From F1-120-MAGs238 sp964484185 (GTDB lineage: Bacteria > Planctomycetota > Phycisphaerae > Phycisphaerales > UBA1924), in assembly GCA_964484185.1 (NCBI GenBank), contig CAZAEQ010000001.1:62001-126000 (forward strand): a stretch of DNA of 64,000 bases. Direction: 5' to 3'. Position numbers and translations under genes: made by a program. The stretch's first letter is position 1. Each line of letters begins with the position of its first letter. Of this stretch, positions 1 to 9,936 are shown piece by piece. The notes beneath the pieces were generated by a model. It did not search any database, was not told the origin of the DNA, and was given only the letters and a program-made list of their open reading frames with translations.

Positions 1-1
1 G

Positions 2-724
2 GCTCAGTTGCTCAATATGAGCCTCGATAAGGTCAAGCAGCGCGTCAGCCAGTTGCATGAGGCCAACCCCATGCTCGGCCACCGCGGATGCCGCCTCTGC
101 ATCACCTATCCCGAAATCCTCGAGATGCAGGTTCGCGCGATTGTTGAAGCGGCGATTGAATGTCTCCGCAGCAACATCAAGTGCTTCCCTGAGATCATGA
201 TCCCCCTCATCGGCTTCAAGAAGGAACTCGAAGTCCTTCGCCTCGCCGTTGAAGAGACGATCGCCAAGACCAAGGAAGAAGAAGACTACAAGCCCAAGCT
301 TGATATCAAGATCGGCACCATGATCGAAATTCCTCGCGCTGCCGTCACCGCGAACGAAATCGCCGAGCACGCCGACTTCTTCAGCTTTGGAACAAACGAT
401 CTCACGCAGCTCACCTTCGGCTACTCGCGTGACGATGTCGGCACGTTCCTGCCTGAGTACATCCGCCGCGAACTGCTCGCGGTTGACCCCTTCCAGTCAC
501 TCGACACCACCGGTGTCGGCCAGCTGGTTGAGATGGGCATCACCAAGGGCCGCTCCAACAAGCGCGACCTCAAGATCGGCATCTGCGGCGAGCACGGTGG
601 TGATCCCAAGTCGATCTACTTCTGCCACAACGTCGGCATGGACTACGTCTCCTGCTCACCATTCCGCGTCCCGATCGCACGTCTGGCGGCAGCCCAGGCA
701 GCAATCCTCGCCGAAGGCAAGTAA
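2..724 (+). CDS. ppdK: Pyruvate, phosphate dikinase, C-terminal part (5' end outside window)
   Basis: This is the PEP/pyruvate-binding C-terminal domain of pyruvate phosphate dikinase, which interconverts pyruvate + ATP + Pi and PEP + AMP + PPi in central carbon metabolism. About 240 residues are visible and the frame is open to the window edge, so the N-terminal nucleotide-binding and phosphohistidine domains lie upstream. Family landmarks are GHRGCRL, the IEIPRAA segment, FFSFGTNDLTQ, and near the C-terminus CGEHGGDP, which holds the catalytic cysteine, followed by the usual 'VSCSPFRVPIARLAAAQAA' ending. PEP synthase or PTS enzyme I share this fold, but the CGEHGGDP and SPFRVPIARLAAAQA combination is typical of PPDK. 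A terminator follows the stop codon. Confidence 0.95.
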   Translation, partial: AQLLNMSLDKVKQRVSQLHEANPMLGHRGCRLCITYPEILEMQVRAIVEAAIECLRSNIKCFPEIMIPLIGFKKELEVLRLAVEETIAKTKEEEDYKPKLDIKIGTMIEIPRAAVTANEIAEHADFFSFGTNDLTQLTFGYSRDDVGTFLPEYIRRELLAVDPFQSLDTTGVGQLVEMGITKGRSNKRDLKIGICGEHGGDPKSIYFCHNVGMDYVSCSPFRVPIARLAAAQAAILAEGK

Positions 725-753
725 GTTCACGCTTCGGTAATTTGATCCTTCAG

Positions 754-786
754 CACCCCATGTCTCTGCCATGGGGTGTTTCTTTT
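754..786 (+). terminator. Rho-independent terminator after ppdK
   Basis: A perfect 9-bp stem (CACCCCATG / CATGGGGTG) with a 7-nt loop is followed by TTTCTTTT. It sits about 30 bp after the ppdK stop codon and argues that the next gene starts downstream at the ATG at 843. Confidence 0.85.
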
Positions 787-842
787 GGTTCCCCTTGCAG
801 CATCTGGTATCATGCCAATCTCCTGCAAGGAAAGGGACGTTG

Positions 843-2402
843 ATGCTACATCGGAGACTCTTCGTACTGGGCCTCGCTGCCGCCGCGACGTTGACCACAG
901 TTGCCATCGGCCAGCCCGTCTATTCCACCACACCCCAGTGGCAATCCACCGACATGCAGGTTTCCACCGGCGCAGCTCTAATCGATCTCAATCGCGATGG
1001 CTGGCTTGATCTTGTCATTTCGAACGGCAATGACATCTCTCTGCAGCGCGTCGTCGTCTATTACAACAACGGCAGCGGCACATTGCAGACTTCTCCGGGT
1101 TGGCAATCTGCTACAACCGCATATCACGGACACCTCGATGTTGCTGATGTCAATGGCGACGGCTGGCCCGATGTTGCCGTTGCGATCCTGCTCGCCCAGG
1201 GCGGCACCAGCGCCAAACTCTATTTGAACAACGCGGGCACACTCTCAGCCAACCCCGTCTGGACCGCATCGGTCTCGGGCGATTCGTTCGGCATCGCCTT
1301 TGGCGACATGAACGCCGATGGCCGCCCCGATCTGGCGGTCGCCAGCGGCGAAGCTTACAACAACGTGCCCAAAATCAACGCGGTGTATCTCAACACCGGC
1401 GGCACGCTCGCCAGTTCTCCATCGTGGCAAACGCCAACGCCTCGCAACTTCGGCAACTGCCTCTGGCTTGATGCTGATCGTGATGGCCACCTCGATCTTG
1501 CGTACGCAGGCACCAACACCGACTCGTTCATCTTTCGCAATCTGGGTTCAACTTTAGAATCGATTCCCACTTGGCGCACCAACGACAGCCGCTTCCAGTT
1601 TGGGCTCATGTTCGCGTATGGCGATGTCAATGGCGATAGCTTTCCCGATCTCCTGCTCGCCGACAACAATCAGATTGCCCAGGGATCGGGCCGTTTCCGT
1701 CAATACTCCGGTCTGAACACATCGTTCTTCAATCCTGTTGCCAACTGGACATACAGCGACGGCTACACCTCGGCCGTGACGCTTGGGGATATCAACAACG
1801 ATGGCCGCCTCGATCTCGTCACTGGCGAATGGTTTGGTCGAGCCAGGTATTTCCTCAACACCGGAACCGGGACTGGGTTCGCCGCGCTTCCTTCCTGGAC
1901 CAGCGCTGGCAACACCACCACAGTCGAAAAGCTTGTGTTGGGAGACATTAACAACTCCGCCCGCAAGATCTATGTACAGACTTTCACCAGTAATACTCGC
2001 CGCCTTCTGCAACTGCCGCGTCAGCCAATCGAGAGCATCATCGCGGTCAGTGCGGATGGTGTCAATCTGACTCCAGCCCAGTACACACACTGCCGCGAAC
2101 TCGGGTGGATTTCAATCGGTGTCGATGCTGCAAACGTCAGCATTGCGTACATCGCTTCGCGCTCTCTTGATCTTGCGGTATCAAACTGGGATGACAATCG
2201 CCCCAATCAGGTCTATCTGAATCAGCGGACGCCGCCGTGTCGGGCGGATTTCAATGAGGATGGAACGATCGATTTCTTTGACTATCTCGATTTCGTCGAT
2301 GCATTGTCTGCCCAATCCTGGTCCGCAGATTTTAACATCGATGGCGTGATCGATTTCTTCGACTACCTCGACTTCGTAGATTCATTTTCCGCTGGGTGCT
2401 GA
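843..2402 (+). CDS. Secreted FG-GAP/VCBS-repeat protein with GC-type dockerin-like C-terminus
   Basis: Start chosen at the ATG at 843: it follows an AAGGAAAGG ribosome-binding site, lies after the ppdK terminator, and opens a signal peptide (LHRRLFVLGLAAAATLTTVAIGQ). The body (519 aa) has repeated calcium-loop blades such as DVNGDGWPDVAV, DMNADGRPDLAV, DADRDGHLDLAY, DVNGDSFPDLLL and DINNDGRLDLVT, the FG-GAP/VCBS pattern that folds as a beta-propeller. The last ~55 residues are two copies of a dockerin-like loop, 'ADFNxDGxIDFFDYLDFVD', opened by Cys (CRADF) and closed by Cys (SAGC), as in GC-type dockerin-anchored proteins of planctomycetes. Probably a cell-surface protein; ligand unknown. The last 21 bp overlap the convergent gene at 2382. 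Confidence 0.85.
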   Translation: MLHRRLFVLGLAAAATLTTVAIGQPVYSTTPQWQSTDMQVSTGAALIDLNRDGWLDLVISNGNDISLQRVVVYYNNGSGTLQTSPGWQSATTAYHGHLDVADVNGDGWPDVAVAILLAQGGTSAKLYLNNAGTLSANPVWTASVSGDSFGIAFGDMNADGRPDLAVASGEAYNNVPKINAVYLNTGGTLASSPSWQTPTPRNFGNCLWLDADRDGHLDLAYAGTNTDSFIFRNLGSTLESIPTWRTNDSRFQFGLMFAYGDVNGDSFPDLLLADNNQIAQGSGRFRQYSGLNTSFFNPVANWTYSDGYTSAVTLGDINNDGRLDLVTGEWFGRARYFLNTGTGTGFAALPSWTSAGNTTTVEKLVLGDINNSARKIYVQTFTSNTRRLLQLPRQPIESIIAVSADGVNLTPAQYTHCRELGWISIGVDAANVSIAYIASRSLDLAVSNWDDNRPNQVYLNQRTPPCRADFNEDGTIDFFDYLDFVDALSAQSWSADFNIDGVIDFFDYLDFVDSFSAGC

Positions 2403-3260
2403 CCAACCATCCAGAATCGCGCGCATCTCATCCGCCAGGTGAATCATTGCGGTGCTGGGCGTGTGTGCCAACGGATCATCGATCAACGCAACCCGCTTTG
2501 AACGAATTGCCGGCACATCAAGTTTCGCGATCGGTCCCAGCATTGCAACCAGCTCTGCAAACGATGGCGCTGGGGGGGCCATTACGCCGCGGCCCCGCGG
2601 CAAGACCAGCACAATCGCATCGGGCTTGATTTTCAAGATGTCCTCAGCATCCATCGTGATGAAGGGCGCACCGCTCGCAACTGCAGGAGTCCCCCCCATC
2701 CGCTCAAGGATCTGATAGTGGAACGAGCCGGGTCCTAACACTCCCGGCGGATCGGTCGCTCCCAACAGCAGGACCTTTCCCACGTTGCCAAAGCCTTCGC
2801 CGCGTTTTGACCACGCTCGATCAAACTCTGCATCGATTGTGAGTCCATCTACTGAAAAACGCTTTGCGATTTCCTGGGCATTGGTTCGCACAGCCTCAAG
2901 AGTGAGCAACTGGAAATTTGTGACTTCAAAACCCCGGTCCTTCCCGAGTGTAAACAGCCGCGGCGGCACATCGCCCGAGTCGTACTGCGTAAACACCTGG
3001 GTTGGAGCAACTTTGGAGATCGCTTCGTAATCCAGTCCCGCCTGATCGCCGCAGACTGGGAGCGAATCGTCGAGTACCAAGTCATATCCGTGGCGACCAA
3101 CGATGTATTTCGAAAGCCCAAGATCCCGCATCGTGATTGCAATCGCCGGACTGAGCACGATAACACATGGCTGCGCAGTTGCCGGCGCAGGCGGCGGAGC
3201 TTTCTTGCAACCCGCAAGTGCAAGAGCGAGCACAACGAGTATGACGCGGCGGCTCATCAT
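2382..3260 (-). CDS. Periplasmic binding lipoprotein, BtuF/FhuD-like
   Basis: 292 residues with a lipoprotein signal (MMSRRVILVVLALALAGC, lipobox LAGC, Cys18) followed by a helical-backbone periplasmic binding protein domain: 'VIVLSPAIAITMRDLGLSKYIVGR', 'GLDYEAISKVAPTQVFTQ', and 'DILKIKPDAIVLVLPRG', the last typical of BtuF/FhuD-type solute receptors for B12 or metal chelates. The start codon overlaps the upstream stop in an ATGA, so it is translationally coupled to the BshC-like gene. No permease or ATPase partner lies next to it, so the ligand cannot be assigned; vitamin B12 is the closest family match. A corrinoid riboswitch was looked for upstream of the operon and not seen. Confidence 0.75.
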   Translation of the reverse strand: MMSRRVILVVLALALAGCKKAPPPAPATAQPCVIVLSPAIAITMRDLGLSKYIVGRHGYDLVLDDSLPVCGDQAGLDYEAISKVAPTQVFTQYDSGDVPPRLFTLGKDRGFEVTNFQLLTLEAVRTNAQEIAKRFSVDGLTIDAEFDRAWSKRGEGFGNVGKVLLLGATDPPGVLGPGSFHYQILERMGGTPAVASGAPFITMDAEDILKIKPDAIVLVLPRGRGVMAPPAPSFAELVAMLGPIAKLDVPAIRSKRVALIDDPLAHTPSTAMIHLADEMRAILDGWSAPSGK

Positions 3261-4675
3261 GGCGTTTCAAACTGTGCCCGGATGCGATCGCGCAGGTCGG
3301 ATATCACCGCGCGGCTGTGCAATGGAAACGGCCATGTTCGATCGGTTGCGATCTTGGACTCCGAAGCCTGGAGGGCTGTTTGCGCCGCTTCCGCCATCAA
3401 ACGATCAATAAGAACTTTGTTGTCGGCGCGATAGGTTTCAAGATCCGCCTGCATCTTCAGGTACAACCCGCGTCGTGGCAGTTTCGCTTCTTTGGCTGCT
3501 GCAAGAGCCTGCAAATGTTTCTGTAAAGTCGCAGCGGCAGCGTGATCCCCAAGCACCGATGGATCATGCCGAGCCTTGTGAGCCTTCGCCCACGCTCGAT
3601 TGACATCTTGTTCAGTCGGTACTGGCTTGTCGGCGAGTGGCAAGAGCACCGTTGCCGATGCGATGACCTTTGGACAGAGGGTCAATCCAAGCCAGTTCTT
3701 GAACCACGCCTCCGCGGCGGAGTCGTATTTCCTGCCGCCTGCGCCGTGGATAAAGAGGTCGCACGCAAACGCGCGGACGATGCCCGTCATCAGAATGGCG
3801 CGGGGAGCAAGTCGCTCCCATTGGTCCTTTGGAAGCGCGGCGAGTTCATCGCTGAAGATTCGCTTACGTGGCTCGCCGGGAGTCAGCAGCCAGAGCGGCA
3901 ACTCATATCGGTTGCGGGCAGTGTTGATTTGCAGAGGTCGCAGGTCGGCTTGGTCGGCCACGGTGATCGACTGGTTGTAATGCGAGACGCACGCGGCGGG
4001 ATCAGTGATCATCTTTTCGATGATTGACTTGAACGCGGCAGTACGGGCAAGGTCGCTGGCCATCAGGAGTTCAGTGGGCTGTGAACCCTCAAGTTCATAC
4101 CAGCGACAGAACTGGGCCGCGCAGAGCGCGAGTTGCTCGGCTGCGCTGCGGGTCGTTTTGAATGCGGTAAGCGCCTGCCCGATTCGTTCGATCCCCGACA
4201 TCGTGTCGCCATCGGCGGGCGGCGGCGTGCTTTTCCAAGTTGGCTGATCTGCCGGAATCAGCGGCGGGCGATCGGCAGTGGGGGTGCCGGGTGCGACGAG
4301 CGTCGGCGAAGCGAGTTTCCAGGTTGCTTCGCCCAGCACGCGGCCGTTGTGTGTTGGATATCGAATTGCCACAGGGTCGTTGTCATCTTGATCGACGACG
4401 AGCCAGACAGATTCAGATGCGAGGTCCACTCTCCGTGCTGTTTCCGCGGCGGCCGTCATCGCGATCCACTTTGCCAGAATGCCCGCGTGCCAGAGTTCGG
4501 CTTGATGACCGGACATAATGACAAGGCCATCGGAGAGAAGATCGAGGGTGGCACGAAAGTCGCGAGCTTCTGCTGTGCGAGTCTTTGAGAAAGTTGTAGC
4601 CAAGCTCAACCAAGAGCTCGCATCCGGGCTGAGCGTCACTGACTGAATCATGGACTGGGTCGGGGGTTTCACCAC
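3257..4675 (-). CDS. BshC-like protein (putative)
   Basis: 472 residues from GTG at 4675 (an ATG at 4651 is the alternative). The segment 'GLVIMSGHQAELWHAGILAKWIAM' near residue 50 resembles the conserved N-terminal 'TGQQ..L..GP.YT..K' region of BshC, the cysteine-adding enzyme of bacillithiol synthesis, and 'DLFIHGAGGRKYD' near residue 310 resembles a conserved block in BshC-like proteins. Overall similarity is too weak to read by eye with certainty, and no bshA or bshB lies nearby, although the adjacent gene is a glycosyltransferase of another family. No signal peptide or membrane helix, so cytoplasmic. It sits 18 bp after the glycosyltransferase and overlaps the lipoprotein gene by 4 bp. 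Treat the name as a hypothesis. Confidence 0.5.
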   Translation of the reverse strand: MVKPPTQSMIQSVTLSPDASSWLSLATTFSKTRTAEARDFRATLDLLSDGLVIMSGHQAELWHAGILAKWIAMTAAAETARRVDLASESVWLVVDQDDNDPVAIRYPTHNGRVLGEATWKLASPTLVAPGTPTADRPPLIPADQPTWKSTPPPADGDTMSGIERIGQALTAFKTTRSAAEQLALCAAQFCRWYELEGSQPTELLMASDLARTAAFKSIIEKMITDPAACVSHYNQSITVADQADLRPLQINTARNRYELPLWLLTPGEPRKRIFSDELAALPKDQWERLAPRAILMTGIVRAFACDLFIHGAGGRKYDSAAEAWFKNWLGLTLCPKVIASATVLLPLADKPVPTEQDVNRAWAKAHKARHDPSVLGDHAAAATLQKHLQALAAAKEAKLPRRGLYLKMQADLETYRADNKVLIDRLMAEAAQTALQASESKIATDRTWPFPLHSRAVISDLRDRIRAQFETP

Positions 4676-4693
4676 GCTTGCAGAGTATGAGGC

Positions 4694-5452
4694 CTAAAGG
4701 GTAGAACAACAGTCGTGCCGCCCAGCGCCTGCAAGTGCTGCCAGTGGCAAGCGGCAGCTGCAGCGGCGAATTTCGCGGTTGATGACATGACGGTAATGGG
4801 CCAGGCGCACTTCTGGATTATCGAGCGTCGCGCCAAACGAGCGATTGGGGTCGTTGTAGATCAGCGCCGTCGGCAATTCGCCAATATTGAGATTGGCCGC
4901 GACCGCCTGCACCCAGAGTTGCATCGGGAATGCGTAGCCACTTTCTGAAAGTCGAAGTCGGCGCATCGCGCTCACGCGGTGCGCTTTGTAGCCACAGAAC
5001 GAATCTGTAAGCGAAAGCCCCAGGCGTTGATTAAGTTCCTGCGTAATCGTGTAATTAATCTTGCGGCGTTCAATCGGCACGAAAGTGTCGGAGGGACTGC
5101 TCGCGAGATAACGCGAACCGGAAACGATGTCGAGATCGTTCACCGCTGCGCGCGCCATGAACTCTGGAAGTTGCTCGGGCTCATGTTGCTCATCGCAATC
5201 GATCGTGATCACCCAATCGTATTTCTCAACAGCGGCAAAGCGGAATGCATCGCGGACTGAGCGACCATAGCCCTTGTTGCGTGCGTGTCGAATCATGCTG
5301 ATACCGTTCGTGTCGCCCAATATCCGCGGCGTGGCATCAGTCGATCCATCGTCGATCACCAGGATGTCAGATGCGAAATCACGAATGCGAGAGAGCACAC
5401 GCGTGAGGTGTTTTGCTTCGTTGTAAACCGGGATTGCGACGAGCGTACGCAT
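4694..5452 (-). CDS. Family 2 glycosyltransferase (DPM1/polyprenyl-phosphate type)
   Basis: About 252 residues. Start taken at ATG 5452, with GGAG eight bases upstream; a TTG at 5458 is also in frame. GT-A fold markers: 'LVAIPVYNEAKHL' at the N-terminus, 'ILVIDDGSTDATP', and the metal-binding 'TIDCDEQHEPEQLPEF' near residue 87, as in dolichol-phosphate mannosyltransferase-like enzymes. 'SLTDSFCGYKAHR' matches the conserved 'D..CGFKA' region. No C-terminal membrane helices, so probably a soluble enzyme moving sugar onto polyprenyl phosphate or a similar acceptor. First gene of a three-gene minus-strand run with the BshC-like gene and the lipoprotein. A short palindrome (GGCTCAT/ATGAGCC, 5465-5480) lies just upstream of the ribosome-binding site. 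Confidence 0.85.
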   Translation of the reverse strand: MRTLVAIPVYNEAKHLTRVLSRIRDFASDILVIDDGSTDATPRILGDTNGISMIRHARNKGYGRSVRDAFRFAAVEKYDWVITIDCDEQHEPEQLPEFMARAAVNDLDIVSGSRYLASSPSDTFVPIERRKINYTITQELNQRLGLSLTDSFCGYKAHRVSAMRRLRLSESGYAFPMQLWVQAVAANLNIGELPTALIYNDPNRSFGATLDNPEVRLAHYRHVINREIRRCSCRLPLAALAGAGRHDCCSTL

Positions 5453-5565
5453 GAACAAATCTCCGGCTCATCCATGAGCCAACGGTGCAGGGTGCAGCCG
5501 AAGATGGGCATCCTGTGTCTTTCAGATGCCGGGCCCAAATGCTAGGTTACAGCGGGTGGTGGAAA

Positions 5566-6672
5566 TCAGGCAATGCGGACGCCGAACTCTCCCAATTCAA
5601 AGAAATGGGCGCGTTCCATATTTACGGCCAGGTGAATAGGCATGTTGGATTGAACACCGGTTCTGGCGGCGAGCCGTGCGACCAGATTGGTGTGCTTTCC
5701 AGACGAGAAATACACATCCATCGAGTCCCCCAATGGTTCCATGAGATTGACATGTGTTTCGATTGTGCCGCCAGAGACGGCTGCTGGAACTTCACTAAAG
5801 ATCTGCGGGCGAATCCCGAGCACGATCGGGGTGTTGACACACGCGGCCAGCTTCGCGGCTTTTGAGGCTGGGACTTTGAGGCGGCAAGCACCGCCGCTTT
5901 CGACGAAGAAATGCTGTTCGCCTTCTCGCACGATTGTGCCATCAATGAAATTCATTGGAGGCATTCCAATGAACGCCGCGACAAAGCGATTGACTGGTGA
6001 CTGATACACATCGAGCGGTGGGCCGACCTGTTGAATGATGCCATTGCTCATGACGACGATGCGATCGCCGAGCGTCATCGCTTCTTCCTGATCGTGCGTG
6101 ACGTAGATGGTTGTTGTCTTCAGGCGCTGATGCAGAGCCTTGAGTTCGGCGCGAGTGCTGACGCGGAGTTTGGCATCGAGGTTCGAAAGTGGTTCATCGA
6201 AGAGAAACGCTTTGGGTTCGCGAACGATGGCGCGACCGACAGCAACGCGCTGGCGCTGGCCGCCGGAAAGCTGGCCCGGTTTGCGGGTGAGGAGCGTTTC
6301 GATACCGAGTGTGGCGGCGGCCTGGTTGACGCGCGAGGTCACCTGTTCACGGGGGACTTTGCGGAGCTTGAGCGCGAAGGCCATGTTCTCGAACACCGTC
6401 ATGTGGGGGTAGAGGGCGTAGTTCTGAAAGACCATGGCGATGTCGCGATCTTTGGGATGCACATCGTTTACAATTTTGTCACCGATAGTTATTGTGCCGG
6501 AATCGACATCTTCCAGGCCCGCAACCATACGAAGTGTTGTAGATTTGCCGCAGCCCGACGGCCCAACTAATACTACAAACTCGCCGTCAGTAATATCCAA
6601 TGAAATCGTTTTGACGGCTTCAAAACCGTTGGGATACACCTTGCGTACATCTTTAAGAGTAACTTGGGCCAT
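5566..6672 (-). CDS. ugpC: ABC transporter ATP-binding protein, MalK/UgpC/MsmX family
   Basis: 368 residues from ATG 6672 (MAQVTLKDVRKVYPNG), the usual start and length for this family; upstream in-frame codons are unsupported. Walker A GPSGCGKST at 37-45, Q-loop Gln83, signature LSGGQ at 135-139, Walker B ending FLFDE at 156-160, then the D-loop SNLDAKLR. The C-terminal third is the TOBE/MOP regulatory domain typical of sugar importers. It energises uptake of oligosaccharides or glycerol-3-phosphate, but no permease or binding protein gene is adjacent. Such stand-alone ATPases (for example MsmX) can serve several sugar ABC importers. The exact substrate is not determinable; the symbol follows the general family name. 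Confidence 0.85.
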   Translation of the reverse strand: MAQVTLKDVRKVYPNGFEAVKTISLDITDGEFVVLVGPSGCGKSTTLRMVAGLEDVDSGTITIGDKIVNDVHPKDRDIAMVFQNYALYPHMTVFENMAFALKLRKVPREQVTSRVNQAAATLGIETLLTRKPGQLSGGQRQRVAVGRAIVREPKAFLFDEPLSNLDAKLRVSTRAELKALHQRLKTTTIYVTHDQEEAMTLGDRIVVMSNGIIQQVGPPLDVYQSPVNRFVAAFIGMPPMNFIDGTIVREGEQHFFVESGGACRLKVPASKAAKLAACVNTPIVLGIRPQIFSEVPAAVSGGTIETHVNLMEPLGDSMDVYFSSGKHTNLVARLAARTGVQSNMPIHLAVNMERAHFFELGEFGVRIA

Positions 6673-6881
6673 CTTGCAGTTTCTTTCGTAGTGGTTGGAA
6701 AGCGAGTGCAGGAGCATAGTCCAAGGTCGCTCAGAATGCCTGTGCAATTCCGCATCAAGTCATAGTCACTTCAAACGGTACAGACGGACTTTCAAGTGTT
6801 TCACGCGAGGCCTGGACCCTCGGAAACACCTGCGGGGGCGTTACAGCCCGCATGGATTTCGGTCCTGCGAAGGAGATTGTG

Positions 6882-7184
6882 ATGGAGAAACGAAGTGCCC
6901 AGAACCTGCTGTCGATAGAAGTCGCGGCAAGGACGCCGGAGGTAAACATGCGCCCGTCCGAAAAATCGTTTGATCAGGTTCGAAACATCCTTGGCAAGCT
7001 CGATCGTTCGATCGATGAATTGCGTAACAAGCGAGTGACACCACCCGCTCCAGTCCCAACACCTGCTTCCACGCAGTTGATCGGGATCGGAAGACCGGCT
7101 GGTGCAACACCTGCTGTTCCGCCGCCAAATGGGCCGATGCGGCCCAGTAGCCAGTTTGGTCGCGCGACCCCGTTGCGACCCTGA
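6882..7184 (+). CDS. Small proline-rich protein of unknown function
   Basis: 100 residues from ATG 6882, preceded at good spacing by GAAGGAG; an upstream in-frame ATG at 6852 lacks such a site. A terminator 55 bp after the stop supports a real, monocistronic gene. The N-terminal half contains a probable amphipathic helix (FDQVRNILGKLDRSIDELRNKR); the C-terminal half is low-complexity Pro/Ala/Gly (PPAPVPTPAS, PAVPPPNGP). No signal peptide, membrane helix or catalytic motif. It is divergent from the ABC ATPase gene. I do not recognise the family; the helix-plus-disordered-tail layout would suit a small adaptor, but that is a guess. Confidence 0.55.
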   Translation: MEKRSAQNLLSIEVAARTPEVNMRPSEKSFDQVRNILGKLDRSIDELRNKRVTPPAPVPTPASTQLIGIGRPAGATPAVPPPNGPMRPSSQFGRATPLRP

Positions 7185-7239
7185 GTTATCGGTACATATG
7201 CGCTCACGTGCGTGAGTCGCTGAGAAGTTTCCTGGGGTT

Positions 7240-7279
7240 GACATGACCCGCGGCGATGAGTCGCGGGTCGTGTCGTTTT
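7240..7279 (+). terminator. Rho-independent terminator after the small proline-rich gene
   Basis: A 13-bp stem with one G-T wobble (GACATGACCCGCG / CGCGGGTCGTGTC) is followed by GTTTTA. The T-run is only on the plus strand, so it serves the gene ending at 7184 rather than cysS. Confidence 0.8.
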
Positions 7280-7299
7280 AAGATGAAGTGCTGAGTCCG

Positions 7300-8937
<1,638 letters not shown>

Positions 8938-9080
8938 GTGCTACTAAGGATAGTCGGGTTTCGAGTGAGTCTGGAGAGTGTACTTCATTGAGCGGGGCAA
9001 TGCCAGGCGAGTAGACTCCCGAAGGCAGTGTTACCTGATATGATGAGGAAGGCGCAATTGGGCGCATATGGAGCCACGGA

Positions 9081-9929
9081 ATGTCACATAGTGCCGAAAT
9101 TAATCGCGCAAACCCGACTTGTTTTCTGTTTCTAATTGACCAATCCGGTTCTATGGCGGAGCCTGCCGCAGGTGGCGATGTTGCAACACGCCGAACGAAA
9201 GCCCAGTTTGTAGCGGACTCGCTCAACACTCTGCTGCAAAATTTAGTATTGAGGTGCGCAAAGGAAGAAGGAATTAGAGGGTATTTCGAAGTAGGAATTC
9301 TGGGATATGGGAATGGAGTGCAATCTGCGTTGGGCGGGACTTTTTCCGGTCGAACTCTGGTCTCAATTTCCGAGCTTGGTATCGCTCCCACACGCCTGGA
9401 AGAACGCACTAAGAAGGTGGAGGACGGCGCGGGGGGACTCATCGATCAAAAGATCAAGAAGCCAATTTGGATTGAGCCAGTTGCAAATGGTGGGACGCCA
9501 ATGTGTCAGGCTCTGACAGAAGCGATAAGCACCATGTCAGCTTGGGTTGCGTCACACCCTAATTCATTCCCGCCAAGCGTAATTCACATTACGGACGGGG
9601 AATCGACCGATGGTGATCCGTTGCCATTGATGAAGAGTCTTTGTGAGCTTGCAACGCTCGATGGAAACTGTGTGCTATACAACTTCCATATCTCCGGCAA
9701 TGCGGCTGCAAGAGAAGTGGTCTATCCCGACGACTCGTCTTCGCTTCCTGATGAATATTCGAAGGTCCTGTTTGAAGGAGCAAGTCCACTTGTGCCGCAA
9801 GTTCGAGCACAGGCGCAGCGCGACGGTATCCCGGTCTCAGAAGCGTCTAGAGGATTCATTATGAATGCTCAGCCGGTGACGATTATTCAGGCTCTCGATA
9901 TCGGAACGAAGCCAAGTAATCTTCGCTGA
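9081..9929 (+). CDS. vWA-domain protein, TerY/YegL-like (first gene of phosphorylation triad)
   Basis: 282 residues. A von Willebrand factor A domain with a full metal-ion-dependent adhesion site: DQSGS at residues 20-24 (DxSxS), Thr139 in 'NGGTPMCQAL', and Asp172 in 'HITDGES'. This is the TerY/YegL type of small cytoplasmic vWA protein; no signal peptide or membrane helix. The next two genes, a PP2C phosphatase (7 bp away) and a kinase (6 bp away), form with it the same trio as E. coli yegL-pphC-yegI and the TerY-P phosphorylation triad. The vWA protein is expected to be the ligand- or target-binding component. Base composition across this and the next two genes looks lower in GC than flanking genes. 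Confidence 0.85.
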   Translation: MSHSAEINRANPTCFLFLIDQSGSMAEPAAGGDVATRRTKAQFVADSLNTLLQNLVLRCAKEEGIRGYFEVGILGYGNGVQSALGGTFSGRTLVSISELGIAPTRLEERTKKVEDGAGGLIDQKIKKPIWIEPVANGGTPMCQALTEAISTMSAWVASHPNSFPPSVIHITDGESTDGDPLPLMKSLCELATLDGNCVLYNFHISGNAAAREVVYPDDSSSLPDEYSKVLFEGASPLVPQVRAQAQRDGIPVSEASRGFIMNAQPVTIIQALDIGTKPSNLR

Positions 9930-9936
9930 GGTCGTC

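Noticed and set aside
3257..5566. Cobalamin riboswitch for the BtuF-like lipoprotein operon
   Set aside because: Neither the short spacers nor the ~110 bp upstream of the glycosyltransferase contain a B12-box-like sequence or enough length for the aptamer.
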